Below, one piece after another: positions 51,738 to 62,984 of a stretch of 64,000 nucleotides of DNA. Position numbers and translations under genes: made by a program. Position 1 is the stretch's first letter, and each line of letters starts with the position of its first letter. Source of the stretch: Heligmosomoides polygyrus polygyrus (Eukaryota; Nematoda; Chromadorea; Rhabditida; Heligmosomidae); NCBI GenBank assembly GCA_947396885.1, contig OX377201.1, positions 22,049,923 through 22,113,922 of the forward strand. The letters run 5' to 3'. Below the pieces are notes generated by a model, which saw only the letters and a program-made list of their open reading frames with translations, had not been told where the DNA came from and did no database searches.

Positions 51738-52575
51738 TACACCATTTTCGCGTCGAACTGGACACTTTTAAAATCAAATTGAACACTTCACGTCAAATTG
51801 GACGACCTTCTAGGCTGGCCTGTGAACTTAAAAATCAAATTCAACGTTTTCCAAATCGAGACGAGCTTCTTACAGGTTAAACTAAAGGCTCTACAAGGTG
51901 GTTAGAATAATTTTTTGTTCAAGGGAAACTAGAATAACTTTTTTGATTTGTTTTACTTCAGCTGCCGAATGAGTGAAATAATTTTATTAAATTTTTATTT
52001 TTGAGAAAAATAATAAATTTAATTTTGTGTTCAGGCGCAGCAAGGCCGTAATCATGTCGCGCCTCAAAAGAATGGATCGCGCCATGCACTCAAAAAGTTC
52101 AACTCAACGTTTATTTGATTCATAGAATAAATACAGCAAGAAAGTTAGGATATGTGTGTTCTTTACAATTGTTTGTATTGCACCGCTTGCAGCTGTGGAA
52201 CTGCATGCAAACAGAAATGTTGTTATCAATCGAATAAAAATCGCGAAGTTTCAGACATGGGGATGGCGCAATCTCAGTTTTGGCAACATGAAATAGCAGT
52301 CTTCCCAAAACAAACCTTAAATCATAGTTTTTCCTCAAAAAATAAATTTTTTATTGCATTTCAAACCATGTGTTCTCTTATTGGAAAGTAAATTAAAACT
52401 TCAAAGAAAGTTATTCTGAAATTTTCCTTGAACAAAAAATTATTCCAATATTTTTGGGGAATGTAGAAGAAGCTGATTTCCATTTGAAGAGTTCGCTTTG
52501 ATTTGGAAAGCCTTAGGTTAGCTTAGAAGAGTGTCCAATTTGATTCGAAAAGTGTCCAATTCGACGTGAAAATCT
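51738..52575. mobile_element. Fold-back element, best preserved copy of the GTGTCCA family
   Basis: Left ACCATTTTCGCGTCGAACTG then GACACTTTTAAAATCAAATT faces right AATTTGATTCGAAAAGTGTC then CAATTCGACGTGAAAAT. The matching continues inward for about 400 bp per side (for example TAATTTTTTGTTCAAGG against CCTTGAACAAAAAATTA). No coding. It abuts the mariner at 50461-51731. Confidence 0.78.
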
Positions 52576-52656
52576 TACTATATATATATTTATTTATATA
52601 TATTTATATGTATTTATATTTATATTTATATTTATATTTATATTTATATTTATATT
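52573..52656. repeat. AT microsatellite (TTTATA)n
   Basis: Alternating TATATA, then about eight TTTATA units, lie between the fold-back element and a mariner terminus. Confidence 0.9.
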
Positions 52657-52657
52657 A

Positions 52658-53645
52658 GCGTGTCCAAAAAGTATTTGCAGAAATGCGACAATTTTTTCAA
52701 AATAACACAATTTTCTGTCAACTTTTTATTAATCAACTAAATAATTACCATCAACATCGACTACTTTCGCCATCGTTCCACAAGACTTTCGCCGGATTTC
52801 TACGTCAGAATCCCTCTGGCGTAGAAATCCGGCGAATTGGAGGCGAAGAAAGCTCGGAGGTCATTTTCGAGGTGGTCGCGATCTTCATAACGATTCCCTT
52901 CCAGATGATGCTGAAGTGATCGAAAAAGATGGCAGTCACTTGCGCTCAGATCTGGGCAGTACAGGGGATGCGGCGGAACTTCCCATCCGAATTCCAGAAT
53001 TTTCTGAAGTCGTCTTCGTGATGTGTGGGCGCGTTATCGTGCAGCAAGGGAACTTTGTCGAACCTGGGCTGTTATTTGCTCATCTTGTCGGCCAGCCTCT
53101 GCAGTTGAGTAGCGTAGATCTCGGTAGTGACAGTCGTGCTGTCAGGTAGCAGCTCGAAATGGTAGATCCCATAAACTCCCCACCAGACGCTCAGCATGAC
53201 TTTCCTCGCATAAATTTCACCTTTTACGAAAGATTTCGGCACTTCGTCGCGTTGGCACAACGCATGTTTACGAGCACGATTGACGTAGAGGATTCATTTT
53301 TCTTCTATTGCGACGATGGTGTCCAGTCAATTGACGGTGCGACTTCGGGAGAGCAGCTGAGTGCATAACTCCAGACGTCTTCGCCGGTTGTCGTCAGTCA
53401 GTCCTTGTGAGAGCCAGTGACCGAGGTTTTTACCCATTCCAAGAAATCGCAGTCCACTGTCCACGGTGGATCGGGAACAGCCAAGAGCAGCAGCAAAACA
53501 TCGCACACCTTCATGTGGATGCTGCTCCGCCAGTTTCCTCAGATCTGCAGCGATTACGGATCGTTGCTCTGCAGCGATTGCGGAGAGCCCCATAAGGTCA
53601 CCGCAAGGCGAACGAATGTGGACGCTATCCCTTGGAATATGGAGT
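52658..53645 (-). mobile_element. Decayed mariner, third lineage
   Basis: The left terminus is GCGTGTCCAAAAAGTATTTG. Minus-strand frames give an N-terminal part (LRKLAEQHPHEGVRCFAAAL, GCSRSTVDSGLRFLGMGKNLG), then TIVAIEEK-stop-ILYVNRARKHALC (catalytic Asp replaced by Glu), ARKVMLSVWWGVYGIYHFEL and LLHDNAPTH. The third catalytic block is not readable. Several stops and frameshifts. Confidence 0.72.
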
Positions 53646-53659
53646 TCAATGTAAATGTA

Positions 53660-54970
53660 TTGTCGTGATTTATTAAAGGCACGCGTAGTATGCTAAGCTG
53701 TAGAGGCCCAGTACGGGTTTGTGTGCGTTGTGTTTGAGGTCTTCCAGAGCTTTTTTGTTGGTGAAGATGCCGTGAAAGGAGAGTAAAAAGATTTTAAAAA
53801 CTTTCTTAGGAAGGTAAACCTGGAAGAGCTGGTGGATGCACCCACTCATGTGCGGATTCACACACATCATACTATTTTGAAAAGTTCGCCGTAATTTATC
53901 GGGACGAAAGTAGTACGCTAAGTTAGGTTCTTTTTGATAAATTTAGATTCCAAGATAAAGGTTAGGCGAAAGCCTCGTTATGACACAAGGCACTCGGTGA
54001 TCAAGCAAACTTTATTTTTTTAAAACAAACACCACAACAATGGAATGGAGGTAACAGAAAGATGCGATGAGGTTAACGACTAATGATGAGAAGCGATCCG
54101 TGTGTGCGGGCACTGGTGCTCGACCCGTGGCGGCTTACGGACGACGTAACTGACGGCAACGACTACTCGGGCAACTCCACTAGCGAAACGGCGTGAGGTG
54201 ACGAGTTATCGGACCCGATGCGGCGGCGAGTTGTAGCTATATGAGTAGCCTGACGGGGTGAGAGAGCCCTTTGTACGCGGTGAACGTAAAGCACAACACA
54301 CGGACGAGACTACGGTGACTGTGACGCGAATCCTAAACAAGAACTAACCGTCGCTTCGACGGCGACGTCCCGACCGGGTGCTTAGCGCGCCACCAACCAC
54401 CCGCTCAGAGAAAGAACCCACTAAACGGCGCGGTGAAGGCCAAAACTCGGGCACGTAACCCACAAACGACCCGGACGATGCAGAACACACGGTCCCAGCG
54501 GCGACTCCAGCGAACGTGAGTGCTCGTAGCTCAACAACTACTCCGGCAGGATCCGGGAGGGCGCGGAGGCACGCGGCGGACGCGGAGGATCCGGAGGGCG
54601 CAGACAAAGAAGCGCGGAAAAACCCTGAGAAAACGTGGAGCTGGCCGCACACGCCAGCGACAGGAGACGACTCTCCCCTTTTCCAGAACCTTCTCGAGGT
54701 TCGCGCGCCCGCGGCGCCCGCCGTCCGCGATTGCGGACAGCGCGCCGCCGTTGATGCGCAAACCCAGCCTACAGAGGGTTACAGGGTACGGGTCAACCAT
54801 GACTCATGTTTCGGCGGTTTCGTCGTGCCGTCGGCACCCTCTCTATTAGAGATCCCGCTCTCCTGCCTCGCTGAATCTCTCCACCATTGCGCTAGAGTCC
54901 AGACAACGGAGCACCCCCGAGCTTCTCTACCGCAGACGAGATAGGGTAGCTCGAGGACTGCCTTCATTAA
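53660..54970. repeat. GC-rich block, possible solo LTR (minus strand)
   Basis: The block 54100-54960 is strongly GC-rich with frames open in several readings (142 codons plus, 102 codons minus), which I treat as compositional. On the minus strand it runs into TTTTAAAAAAATAAAGTTTG, then TGATCACCGAGTGCC near 53990-54035, like an LTR R/U5 with polyadenylation signal. No partner LTR, primer-binding site or target duplication was found. Confidence 0.35.
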
Positions 54971-56250
54971 CCATTATTTCGCATTCGAAGGATGTCGGTT
55001 AGGCGACCTCTCTTATTAGAAACGTTGATGCGATGGGATAGTCTTGCCTTACCTTTTCGACTTTTTTGAAAGAATATCACGACAAGGACAATGGTATTAG
55101 TACTCGCAACCAGGGTTCTCCAACCAGGGTTGGAATAGGTTATTTATTTATTATTTATTACAATGCACATATTTGTGCGCCATAAAGAATATATATGCAT
55201 GTATAGATATCTAGATATGTAGGCAGTATAGTCGTTATAATCGCGAGAACAGTCGAGCAATATGGATATAGATAGTGTCGTCGTTATAGTCCGCGAGAAT
55301 AATTGAACACTATCGATATAAATATCGGAGCCCATGAGCGTAATAGAGCAATTTCGGGAACGTAACTATTGTAGCTTTTCTTCTTCTTCTAATGATTTCT
55401 TGTTTTCTTCGTGCAACAGCATACATGAAGAGCGAACGTCATGCTTCATATGTCGGTTATATCGCTTTTCTTGTGTAGACCAATGAGATTTCAAGCCCGT
55501 TACCTCTCAAAACCTGGCTTCAGAACGCTCAGTTACTGCAGTGCTGTGTGAACACATATTGGTTTTTACCTCAAAGAGAGGGCCTTTTTCGGAAGTTTTA
55601 TCCTAAGGTTCATTGCTTCTAGCTGTATGCAAATGAGTATATTCCATCAATATCGTCTGTAAAAAGAAACAGACCTAAGGCTCCTAGAAAAAAGAAAGCT
55701 TAAGGGTCAGAGATCGGTCTTAAGGATTGTCATCTGTTCGTAAACGAAAATGTTCTGCCCAAGGAAGACGAATAATAGAATACCATGAGGATGATCCACT
55801 TAAGTTTGTTGCTTCCTGTCTTCCACTGGAATGTGCTTCCATGAAAACGATGCCATTATGTAAGCAGGACCACAGCCCAGCTACGTCTACTTTTCAACAA
55901 CTATCAATAAACCTCATATTAAAACACTGGGTTTTCATCGACCAGTCACTCGAAGCCATGCATATGCTAAACAAAGATTAAAAGAGCTGGCACATCGTAG
56001 AACGAGGTGGTTCGTAGTAGCGTCTATCCTTTTCTCCACTGATCGACTGTTTTTTTTCTTCTTCAGATCATACATAGTGCTGGAAGCAACGCGCGATGAG
56101 CAGGTATAGAGAGTTTAGTCTAGTTACACCATTGAGAACTAAGATAAGACACCGACCTATCGTTGCAACCGTATCCACCATAAGTGTAAAAAATAGAACG
56201 ATTTTTACAAATTGTCAAATATTGTATTTATATTTAGCTAAGTAATCATA
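54971..56250. other. No supported gene; inverted ATAA tail at 55140-55160
   Basis: TTATTTATTTATTATTTATT, then CAATGCACATATTTGTGCGC and CATAAAG, is the inverted form of the palindrome-plus-tail end seen at 24500. A frame at 55727-55981 (SSVRKRKCSAQGRRII...) has no recognisable domain. Confidence 0.4.
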
Positions 56251-56255
56251 AGTGT

Positions 56256-56299
56256 GCGAAATTTTGTTGTTCGTTATCCAACGAACAACAAAATTTCGC
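56256..56299. repeat. Perfect 20-bp hairpin, 4-base loop
   Basis: Bases 56256-56275 and 56280-56299 are exact reverse complements (GCGAAATTTTGTTGTTCGTT and its inverse) around ATCC. It shares GTTCGTTATCC with 12278-12290. Confidence 0.85.
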
Positions 56300-57440
56300 T
56301 GTCGATCCCATCGATCGATAGCATCTGATGGCTGAGGAGAAGTCCCGTTCTTCCCCTAGCCCGCCGAGCGCGAGAATTCGTCCGCGATGGGCGCTCTTCG
56401 CGCAATTAGCACCACCTCCGCATGCTTGGGGGGAAGAGCGGGCCCCCTCCGTCCATTCCTTCAACTCACCATTCCCTCTCTTGAGCTTGTACGACGAGAT
56501 ATTCACTGGTGTCCCTCTTTGAGACATTCAGTTGTGGTGATTGACGGTACGAACGCAACTGTCGTTCTAGCATTGCCCGCTCCCGACCAAGATAGATCCT
56601 ATTTTCTACATAACAATGAATAAGAAGGCTAACATGTTACTTCCCTCTAATCACAACGATAAATGCGTTTACGCAGCTTACGATTGGCATTAGCGGTATT
56701 TTGTTTTGAAGTTGTAGAAATGCATTCATTTTGTATCGATCACCTTTGCAATTTTCTAAGCATTAACTAGTTTATATTCACCTACTTTTGTTCAAAAATT
56801 CACTAACTCTTTTTTTTAGGTTAGGTTTACTAGGTTTTTCAGTTCTTGAGTAAGCATCACATATTCAATACCTTGAATATATGATATTATAAGCGTCACC
56901 TGGTAGAAACGTATTTTGCTCGATGACAAGTTAGTGCGAAAACACACAAAAAACAAACAGTTCCTGAAACCGTACCATGTTATGATCGCATGATATGCTT
57001 AGGCTCGACTGATTGCGGCAGTAACATAAACAAATGAATGAGAGGAGTACTGCATTTTGTACACAGGCACCTGGTGAAATCCCGCTACAGGATCTTCTCG
57101 TTTCTTTGAGCGCGGAGGACACATTTTTGAAGAGAATCAGTATCGGCTTGCGGAATCTCTCCAACATAAGCTAAAGGAAGATGGAGAGATATGAAGATGA
57201 AAGCGACCAATTTCTAAGACTTCGTCTTGGAGCCGGGTAAGTTTTCTTTCTTGCTTCAATACAACCTTCGGAGCACCTTATTCGGCTTACGTTTCGCCTT
57301 CTTCGGAGCCTGGAAGAGTCCGAGTAACGCTTGAAGACCTCTCCCAAAAGGATCTCATGTAAATTCCGACCACCATCCGCGCGCGCGTGATCGCGTCTTC
57401 CACATTTCGAACTCGACGTTCGATTAGAGCGCGCTAACCC
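56300..57440. other. GC-rich piece then AT-rich stretch; no gene supported
   Basis: The piece 56330-56530 is GC-rich with overlapping frames on both strands (CCGCCGAGCGCGAGAATTCG, GATGGGCGCTCTTCGCGC), likely a repeat. Frames at 56931-57167 and 57171-57443 have no domain I know. Confidence 0.35.
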
Positions 57441-57449
57441 CAAGGTGCT

Positions 57450-57720
57450 CCGCTCGTGGCGGGACTTAACTGGTGGATGGTGGGTTTGTGCCGTACCAGC
57501 TGCTCGTTTGGAACCTGCTTTCGTTGCTTAGGCGGAGTCTCCAGCAGGGCTCTGCGCAGGCCCAGATCCAGACCAGAAAACGCCGGCGAATTAGGTAGAC
57601 ATCAAAACCCCTCAAATCTCAACCACTCAGTTGAAATGCAAAAACACTCATCGCGGAAGAACTTAACCACTAACCTTTCTTCCGTGAAGCAACGGTCGGA
57701 ATTTACACGACATCCCCTAA
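57450..57720 (-). repeat. Dispersed module, copy 3, with a single minisatellite unit
   Basis: Minus strand: TTTTTGCATTTCAACTGAGT, GAGATTTGAGGGGTTTTGAT, GTCTACC, then GCGTTTTCTG, GGAGACTCCGCC, AACGAAAGCAGGTTCCAAAC and GAGCAGCTGG. This is the order of 18000-18290, including one unit of what became the 113-bp array. Confidence 0.65.
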
Positions 57721-57889
57721 TGGTCACTTCATACTACATCAAGAAATTCATAGGTGAATAAAATGATGAAAGCGACGTGGAGAAACGACAAAGGATTAGC
57801 TTTCGTGGTGAAAGCTGAGGAGCTCCACCAGTCAATCAGATGGAGGTGATCGTTGCTGAATGACCTAAGCTCTAGGGACCACCTACCCT

Positions 57890-58460
57890 GAGGACCTCTT
57901 AGAGGATGACCCAGAAAGTCAAAACCCACAGAGGCCGACAAAGGACCAGTTCCTGTGTCACCGCCACGTACTCGTCTCTGCGATTGATCTTGGGGTTTCG
58001 CGATGCGATCCAGAATGCCTCTAGCGTTGTCCGGGCGGAAGATCACAGTCGTGACAGCCTCCGACAGTTGCAAGGATCGTGACAGCCTCCTGAACCATTG
58101 CGCCGCCATGTCTGTCTAGCCTGTTCTGGCCCATTGGTCAACTTACGCGACTTTTTAATTCCGTCTACGTGCTCCTTCACCTTTATACACAGCGGCCTTC
58201 CTGCTTCTCTCCCTGCACTTTCTGCATTGCATGAGGTACACCATCCCGAGGTCATGCAATCATCTTGATTTCCAAAACGACGCGTTACCCACGAGGAGGT
58301 AGGACAGCCGCTGTTGTAGGAGGGACTTCTACCTAGGAGGGACTTCTACCACCCTCACCAGTTCATGTAGGTCAGCATTTCGAAGGCAACAGCGGATTTC
58401 CGTGCTGACCGATATGAACGGTATGCAGGAGGGGATTCTGTTTCGCTCCGCCTCCTTCCT
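57890..58460 (-). mobile_element. Penelope-like element fragment (GIY-YIG endonuclease end)
   Basis: Minus strand from 58460: MPYVSVSTEIRCCLRNADLH, LLQQRLSYLLVGNASF, then GMVYLMQCRKC, GRPLCIKVKEHVDGIKKS, ARGILDRIAKPQDQSQRR and GDTGTGPLSASVGF. The order matches the C-terminal half of Penelope-like retroelements: end of RT, then a GIY-YIG nuclease (GVVYLIxC...GRPLxxRxKEH...AFWI...NP.iNRR). The YIG part is deleted (CRKCRERSRKAA). Frames are broken. Confidence 0.65.
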
Positions 58461-58469
58461 ATTTGCGAC

Positions 58470-58938
58470 CACTAAGCGATGACTGCGTTTGGCACTATAG
58501 AGAAGTATTCATTCAAGGAGGCATTGTGCCATACAAGCTCCCTAGATAGCGTCTTCTGGGTGCTATCAGACGATACTGTGAACCCTGTTTGAAACATATT
58601 GGTGAATATGGTCCTTTTCACGTTGGATGGGTGTGCAGACCTGGCCCCGTGTGCATATCTCGGGGCGGCGGGGCGCCCCGCTCGGAGTGTCTCATTTGTG
58701 GGTCTCCCCAGAGATGTGCATCGCGGGATTCCGCCGCCCTTTAAATTATTCCCCAATGGGAAGCCCTGAGCGAGATATTCATACCGGCCCTGAAGTGAGT
58801 CAGTATGTTTTTTTACTAGAGGCCGGATTCATGAATGACTTCACCCGGGGTTATGTTGGGGGCATGTAGGCCGTTCGGTTCGACTTCTTGATCAGACTAT
58901 TTCCGTGTTGCTCCTAAATACTTAATGATATTTTTACA
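58470..58938. other. Short GC-rich segment; possible upstream part of the next gene
   Basis: At 58620-58770 there is a GC-rich segment with frames in both directions and no known motif. No start exon for the 58940 gene could be placed. Confidence 0.3.
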
Positions 58939-58939
58939 G

Positions 58940-60052
58940 AAAAAGGGTGGAAGACGTTGGCAAAGGAAAACAAGGTAGATCTTTAGGTCTTTGACATCTT
59001 TCGTGTATACATGTTACAAGTTCTTAAAAAGCTATGGGTCAAATATCTCGCACAGTAAGCACAAGAAGAGGAAAACGTTGTGATTCTGGTGTTTAGGAGA
59101 CAATGCATTGAAAGGCTCCACAGAGAATACTCAGTCAAGAGAATCCATTAAGAGAGAACCAGATATGGCGACTAAGAGGTCGGGAGAAACATTTCAATTT
59201 GGCTGACAACTTTACAGAGCAAATATTTCATGCTATTTTTGCAGAAGAAGCGCAGGAGGTGTTGGCAATGAAAAACAAGGTAGTTCTTTAGGTCTTTAGC
59301 ACCTTTCGTTTATTACAGGGTTCGTAGGAAGCTATGGGTCAGATACTTCGCGAAGCAAGCACACGAAAAAGAATATGTTATGATGCCGGCTTTTAGGAAA
59401 CAATGCACTAAAAGGCTCCACAGAGAACACTCAATCAAGAGAATCTATTCAGAGAGAACCAGAAGCGGCGACTAAGGGGTCGGGAAAAAATTCAGTTCTA
59501 TTGACAACTTTACAGAGCCACTATTTTATGCTGTTGTTACAGAAAAAGTGCGGAAGGTGTTGGCGAAGGAAAAAAGGGTAAGTCTAGATCTTTTGTGTGT
59601 CGCAAAGCTTGTCAAAATTAGGAACAGATAGCTTGCACACTAAGCACAAGAAAAAAATGTTATGAAGCCAGCATTTAGGTAACAAGGCATTGAAAGGCTC
59701 CACAGAGAAGACTCAATCCCTTCAGAGGGAACCAAGTGCACCAATTAAGGGGTCAGGAGAAAAAATTATTGAAAATTTGGCGCAAGCACAAAGGCTGTCG
59801 TCCGAGTTGGTAAACAAGGGGTCAGCGGAAAAATCGGCAGAAAAATTAGATGAAAAGTCGGCTGAAAGAGCAGCGGCTGCAACTGCCAAGCCAAAGTTTG
59901 GTACTGGAACGAAGGGATCAGCAGAGACCATCACGTCGAAGTCAGCGGAGACGACAAAGTCGGCAGAGTCGCAAGAACCGCAACCACGTACCGGGAAGCC
60001 AACAACTGTCCCGCTTCCCAACATCGATGAAAAGAAGGATCTGTCGGCTAAG
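58940..60052 (+). CDS. Lys/Ser/Glu-rich repetitive protein with a triplicated exon pair (partial)
   Basis: Exons: 58940-58974, 59097-59178, 59245-59279, 59397-59478, 59543-59577, 59679-60052. Exon type A (35 nt, three copies) encodes KSAEGVGEGKKG-like peptides; type B (82 nt, twice) encodes GNNALKGSTENTQSRESI and REPEAATKG. The third B copy reads through into a long low-complexity exon (KGSAEKSAEKLDEKSAER, TITSKSAETTKSAES, VPLPNIDEKKDLSAK). A and B join in phase (G|GA or G|GT), and all six pieces keep one frame. Acceptors are TTTAG, TACAG or TGCAG; A donors are GTAGAT, GTAGTT and GTAAGT; the two B donors (GTCGGG) are weak; the last is GTGAGA. No start or stop codon found, no signal peptide. 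Function unknown. Alternatively only the last exon is expressed. Confidence 0.5.
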
Positions 60053-60537
60053 GTGAGAGAGAGGCTTCTCAAAGAACTGGTGAAAAACGCTCTTATCTTT
60101 GTTCTGGCTTCTCACGTCGATGTTATTCTTTTCTTCATATCAGCACAGTGCTTATTAGCTGCGTAACGCGAAATATTGGGCTTATGTTAAGTCGGAGTTC
60201 TATGTGGTTACAGAGCAGGGCTCCCTTCCAAGCGTGGGTTTCATCAACCTACAGGATTTTGAACTTTTCTTGGCATTGACCACGTCGGCTCTAGGATTAC
60301 GTTAGAGCACGCTTAGGCGAAGCATTGCGCCTAATTCGCGTGTCTCAGGGATCTCCCGTCACGACTTGCCCTTCTACGTAGAGGAGTGGTCTGCTACATT
60401 CTTACGGCTTTAAACAGGAATATGATCAAACAGGTTGAAAAAACCGGACCGTAGAAAATAATGCCTCCTAAAGTAAGTAAAAGAAATCAAGTCCGTATCC
60501 CTGCCTTACCTTCTATTTTTCTTAACGAAGCTAAAAT
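60053..60537. other. Gap between two candidate plus-strand genes
   Basis: A possible phase-0 terminal exon starts after GGTTACAG at 60214 (SRAPFQAWVSSTYRIL, stop at about 60281). ATGCCTCCTAAAGTAAGT at about 60461 looks like a start next to a donor. Neither is secure. Confidence 0.3.
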
Positions 60538-61051
60538 ATGCGGTCCTCGCACCAACTCTTATTAGATATTCTCAGCGAAGCCTGTGCTAGAGCTCATGTA
60601 GAAATTCCCGATCCCGAAGCGAAACGCTCAGGTCAAGCGGCCGCGAAACATATGGTAGGGTACCTCGCCGAAAAAAGAGCACATTGACCGTCTTCTTTTC
60701 TACTTCAGGCCTTCTTAATTTCATTGCAGTGGAAAAAACTAGTATTACTATTTAGAGCAGGAAAAGGGGACCTGAGAGAGCAGAATCTCCAATACTGTTG
60801 CTATGATGCATGTCGACCCTGTAAAGCATGTGTAATTATTCGAAGTACAATAGTTTCTTCGTGGCAAGAAAAAGAGCGTGAGAGTCCTAACTCGAGGTGC
60901 TTAACCTGCAAAAAGTAAGTAAAATCAATCGGTATTGCACGGCAGCGTGTCGTAATGTACACACGTCTCCTGCTGGGGGCGTGGTGTTAGAAGGTACAGC
61001 CGCTATTCTGCGGATCCGGAAATTTTGTTTTGCGTCTCAAAGGTTTCGTAA
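60538..61051 (+). CDS. Small cysteine-containing protein, three-exon candidate
   Basis: Exons 60538-60654, 60730-60914 and tentatively 60991-61051. ATG opens MRSSHQLLLDILSEACARAH and VEIPDPEAKRSG, donor GTAGGG; acceptor TTCATTGCAG then WKKLVLLFRAGKGDL, CCYDACRPCKACVII and RCLTCKK, donor GTAAGT; acceptor GTGTTAG then RYSRYSADPEILFCVSKVS and TAA. Phases fit (0, then 2). The product would be 120 residues with CCxxxCxxCxxC and CxxC, which might bind metal or form disulfides. No signal peptide. Family not recognised. It could instead be the 3' part of the gene upstream. Exon 2 is the best supported. Confidence 0.42.
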
Positions 61052-61214
61052 GGCAGCCGTTTGACTCTCGATGAAGCCTATGGGGTTGGAGGTGGGTGAG
61101 CAAGGGGATGAGAGGAAGATCGCATACCCCCCCCCCCCGGCAGGGCTTGGACTATTTCGTACATCCTGACCGTCTCCCGTACGGCTAAGCGTTTACTTGT
61201 TAAAAAACGGTAAT

Positions 61215-61800
61215 ATTAGGTTGACGGGTTATAAATGTCGTCTTTGCTCAAAAAGAACTTTCGCTACAAGAAAAGAATGACCATACCTTAATAAAAGAGG
61301 TAAAATCCATTACTATCAATGAGACGTCGCCAACGTCCTCGCAAAGAATGGTTGCCTTTCTTGAAGAACTCCACTGGCTACGACTCGAAGAAGTTGGACA
61401 CCCAAATTTCGACTTCGTCATGGTTCCTGATTTTTTTCTCCGCCAAGGCGTACTACATACATCGACCGAAAGAGATGGTATTCTGATGGTGCAAGGTCTG
61501 GGCTATAAGACGGGTGAGGCAGTAGTTCCCAACCCAACTCCTCAATTTTTTGCAGCGTGATATTTGCGGCGTGCGGTCGAGCGTTGTCATGGAGGAATTT
61601 CACAGTTGCTGTATTTACTCGTTGTTGACGCAGTGAATGGTCCACGCGGCTCAGTAGTTCTTTGTAAAGGCCTGCAGTAACCGTTTGGCCCGGATCGAGC
61701 ACCTCAAAATGAACCAGACCTCTACTGTTCCATCAAGAATGACTTTTTTCCGTAAATTTCAGGTTTCGTCGTTGTCTTCGGAACCTCACGGACTCAACCA
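61215..61800 (-). mobile_element. Mariner fragment, 3' part
   Basis: Minus strand: PEIYGKK, LDPGQTVTAGLYKELL, VKFLHDNARPHAANITLQ, SPDLAPSEYHLFRSM (third catalytic Asp replaced by Glu), ending at TTAGGTTGACGGGTTATAAA (61216), a mariner-type terminus. The N-terminal half and the other terminus are missing. HAANITLQKIEELGW differs from the other three mariner lineages, so this is a fourth. Confidence 0.72.
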
Positions 61801-61859
61801 TTACCGCTTTCGTGCGGTATCGTGATGTTAGTCAGCGTTGGGTCCGATTTTACAGCTTT

Positions 61860-62960
61860 TTCTAATTCTTGCCTATCCACAACTCCAGGACGCCGTTGTT
61901 GTTTTTCGTCTTCAAGTCTTTCATCACCGTCTCGAAAACGTTGCATTGACGTAATGATGCAACTTTGTTACCAAATACTTCAGACAAGATTCGAGGGGAG
62001 GATTCTACAGCAGTTCTTCCTTGCTAGAAGTTGTACAGCAAGTAACCCCGCACTCGGTGCTTTTGCTCGATCATCGTTAATCTAAAAAACTCTTTGAAAC
62101 AACGAGTCGTATCGAAACTTTGGCGAAGATGCCTTCGGAAACGTTTGTTAAACACGTAAAGTTACATGATCCAAAAGATATCAATAGTAGAGAAGTGAAA
62201 AATCGAAAGCTAGGGACATTTATAATCCGACAACTAACAGTACTTTTCCAATTCCTGTAAGAGTAACGAGTGAGAGTCAAGCGCGTGCGACCTTGTCACA
62301 CGAATCCTTTGAAACGCCGTCTGAAAATCTAACGCATACTGCTCAAAATTTGGTCTGTGTCACGCCTTCTGAATCCGGACACATGCTGCATAACGACTGT
62401 GATACATTTGCTGAGTCCAGACGCACGTGTCACAACGTTGCCAATACACTTATGACATGCCTTGTTCACTCCCGATATATGAGATGCGACTACCGTTTCA
62501 TTCCCTCCGGATCCCTGACACAGTTTGAATGGTACTAAGAAGGAATACTGATTTCTTTTTTCTGCCCCCTTTTTGGACCTCTCTCTCTACTGCTCCTCAT
62601 ACTCTTCTGGATGCGTGTTGCAAGACGTCTGTTGCACGTTTTCTAAATCTCAGCGCATGCTGGATAACGTCTTCAGCACGTCTTCCGAATCACAGCGCTC
62701 GCCTTGATCCCCTTGCATACCCTGATGTGTTGTTATCTCAGTATATTGTAAACTTGCATGATCTGTCGTCAAAGTTATAGATTCGTCAGCAATCGCCCAT
62801 TGTTGAGCTTTAAAAAAAACCGGGTGGCATACCCCGCCAAGTCGAAGCTATCCCTCGGGTTTGGACTCCCTTACCGTGTCTGACAACGTGAACCATGGAT
62901 TCAAGAAATCACCGAACCCGAAGGGATGGAAGGCTTGATTGGCTTGGGCAGGCAGTGTGA
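61860..62960. other. No supported gene
   Basis: From about 62300 to 62720, CTTCTGAATC-, GTCACAACG- and ACGCATACTGCTC-like phrases recur irregularly, giving frames without known motifs. The segment near 62925-62955 (GGAAGGCTTGATTGGCTTGG) resembles the repeat at 37265-37290. Confidence 0.35.
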
Positions 62961-62984
62961 GCTAATAGCCCATGCGATCGCTGG

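Noticed and set aside
54344..54944. Ala/Ser/Pro-rich frames on both strands
   Set aside because: GC-rich composition keeps several frames open; no domain, no splice sites, and the block behaves like a repeat.
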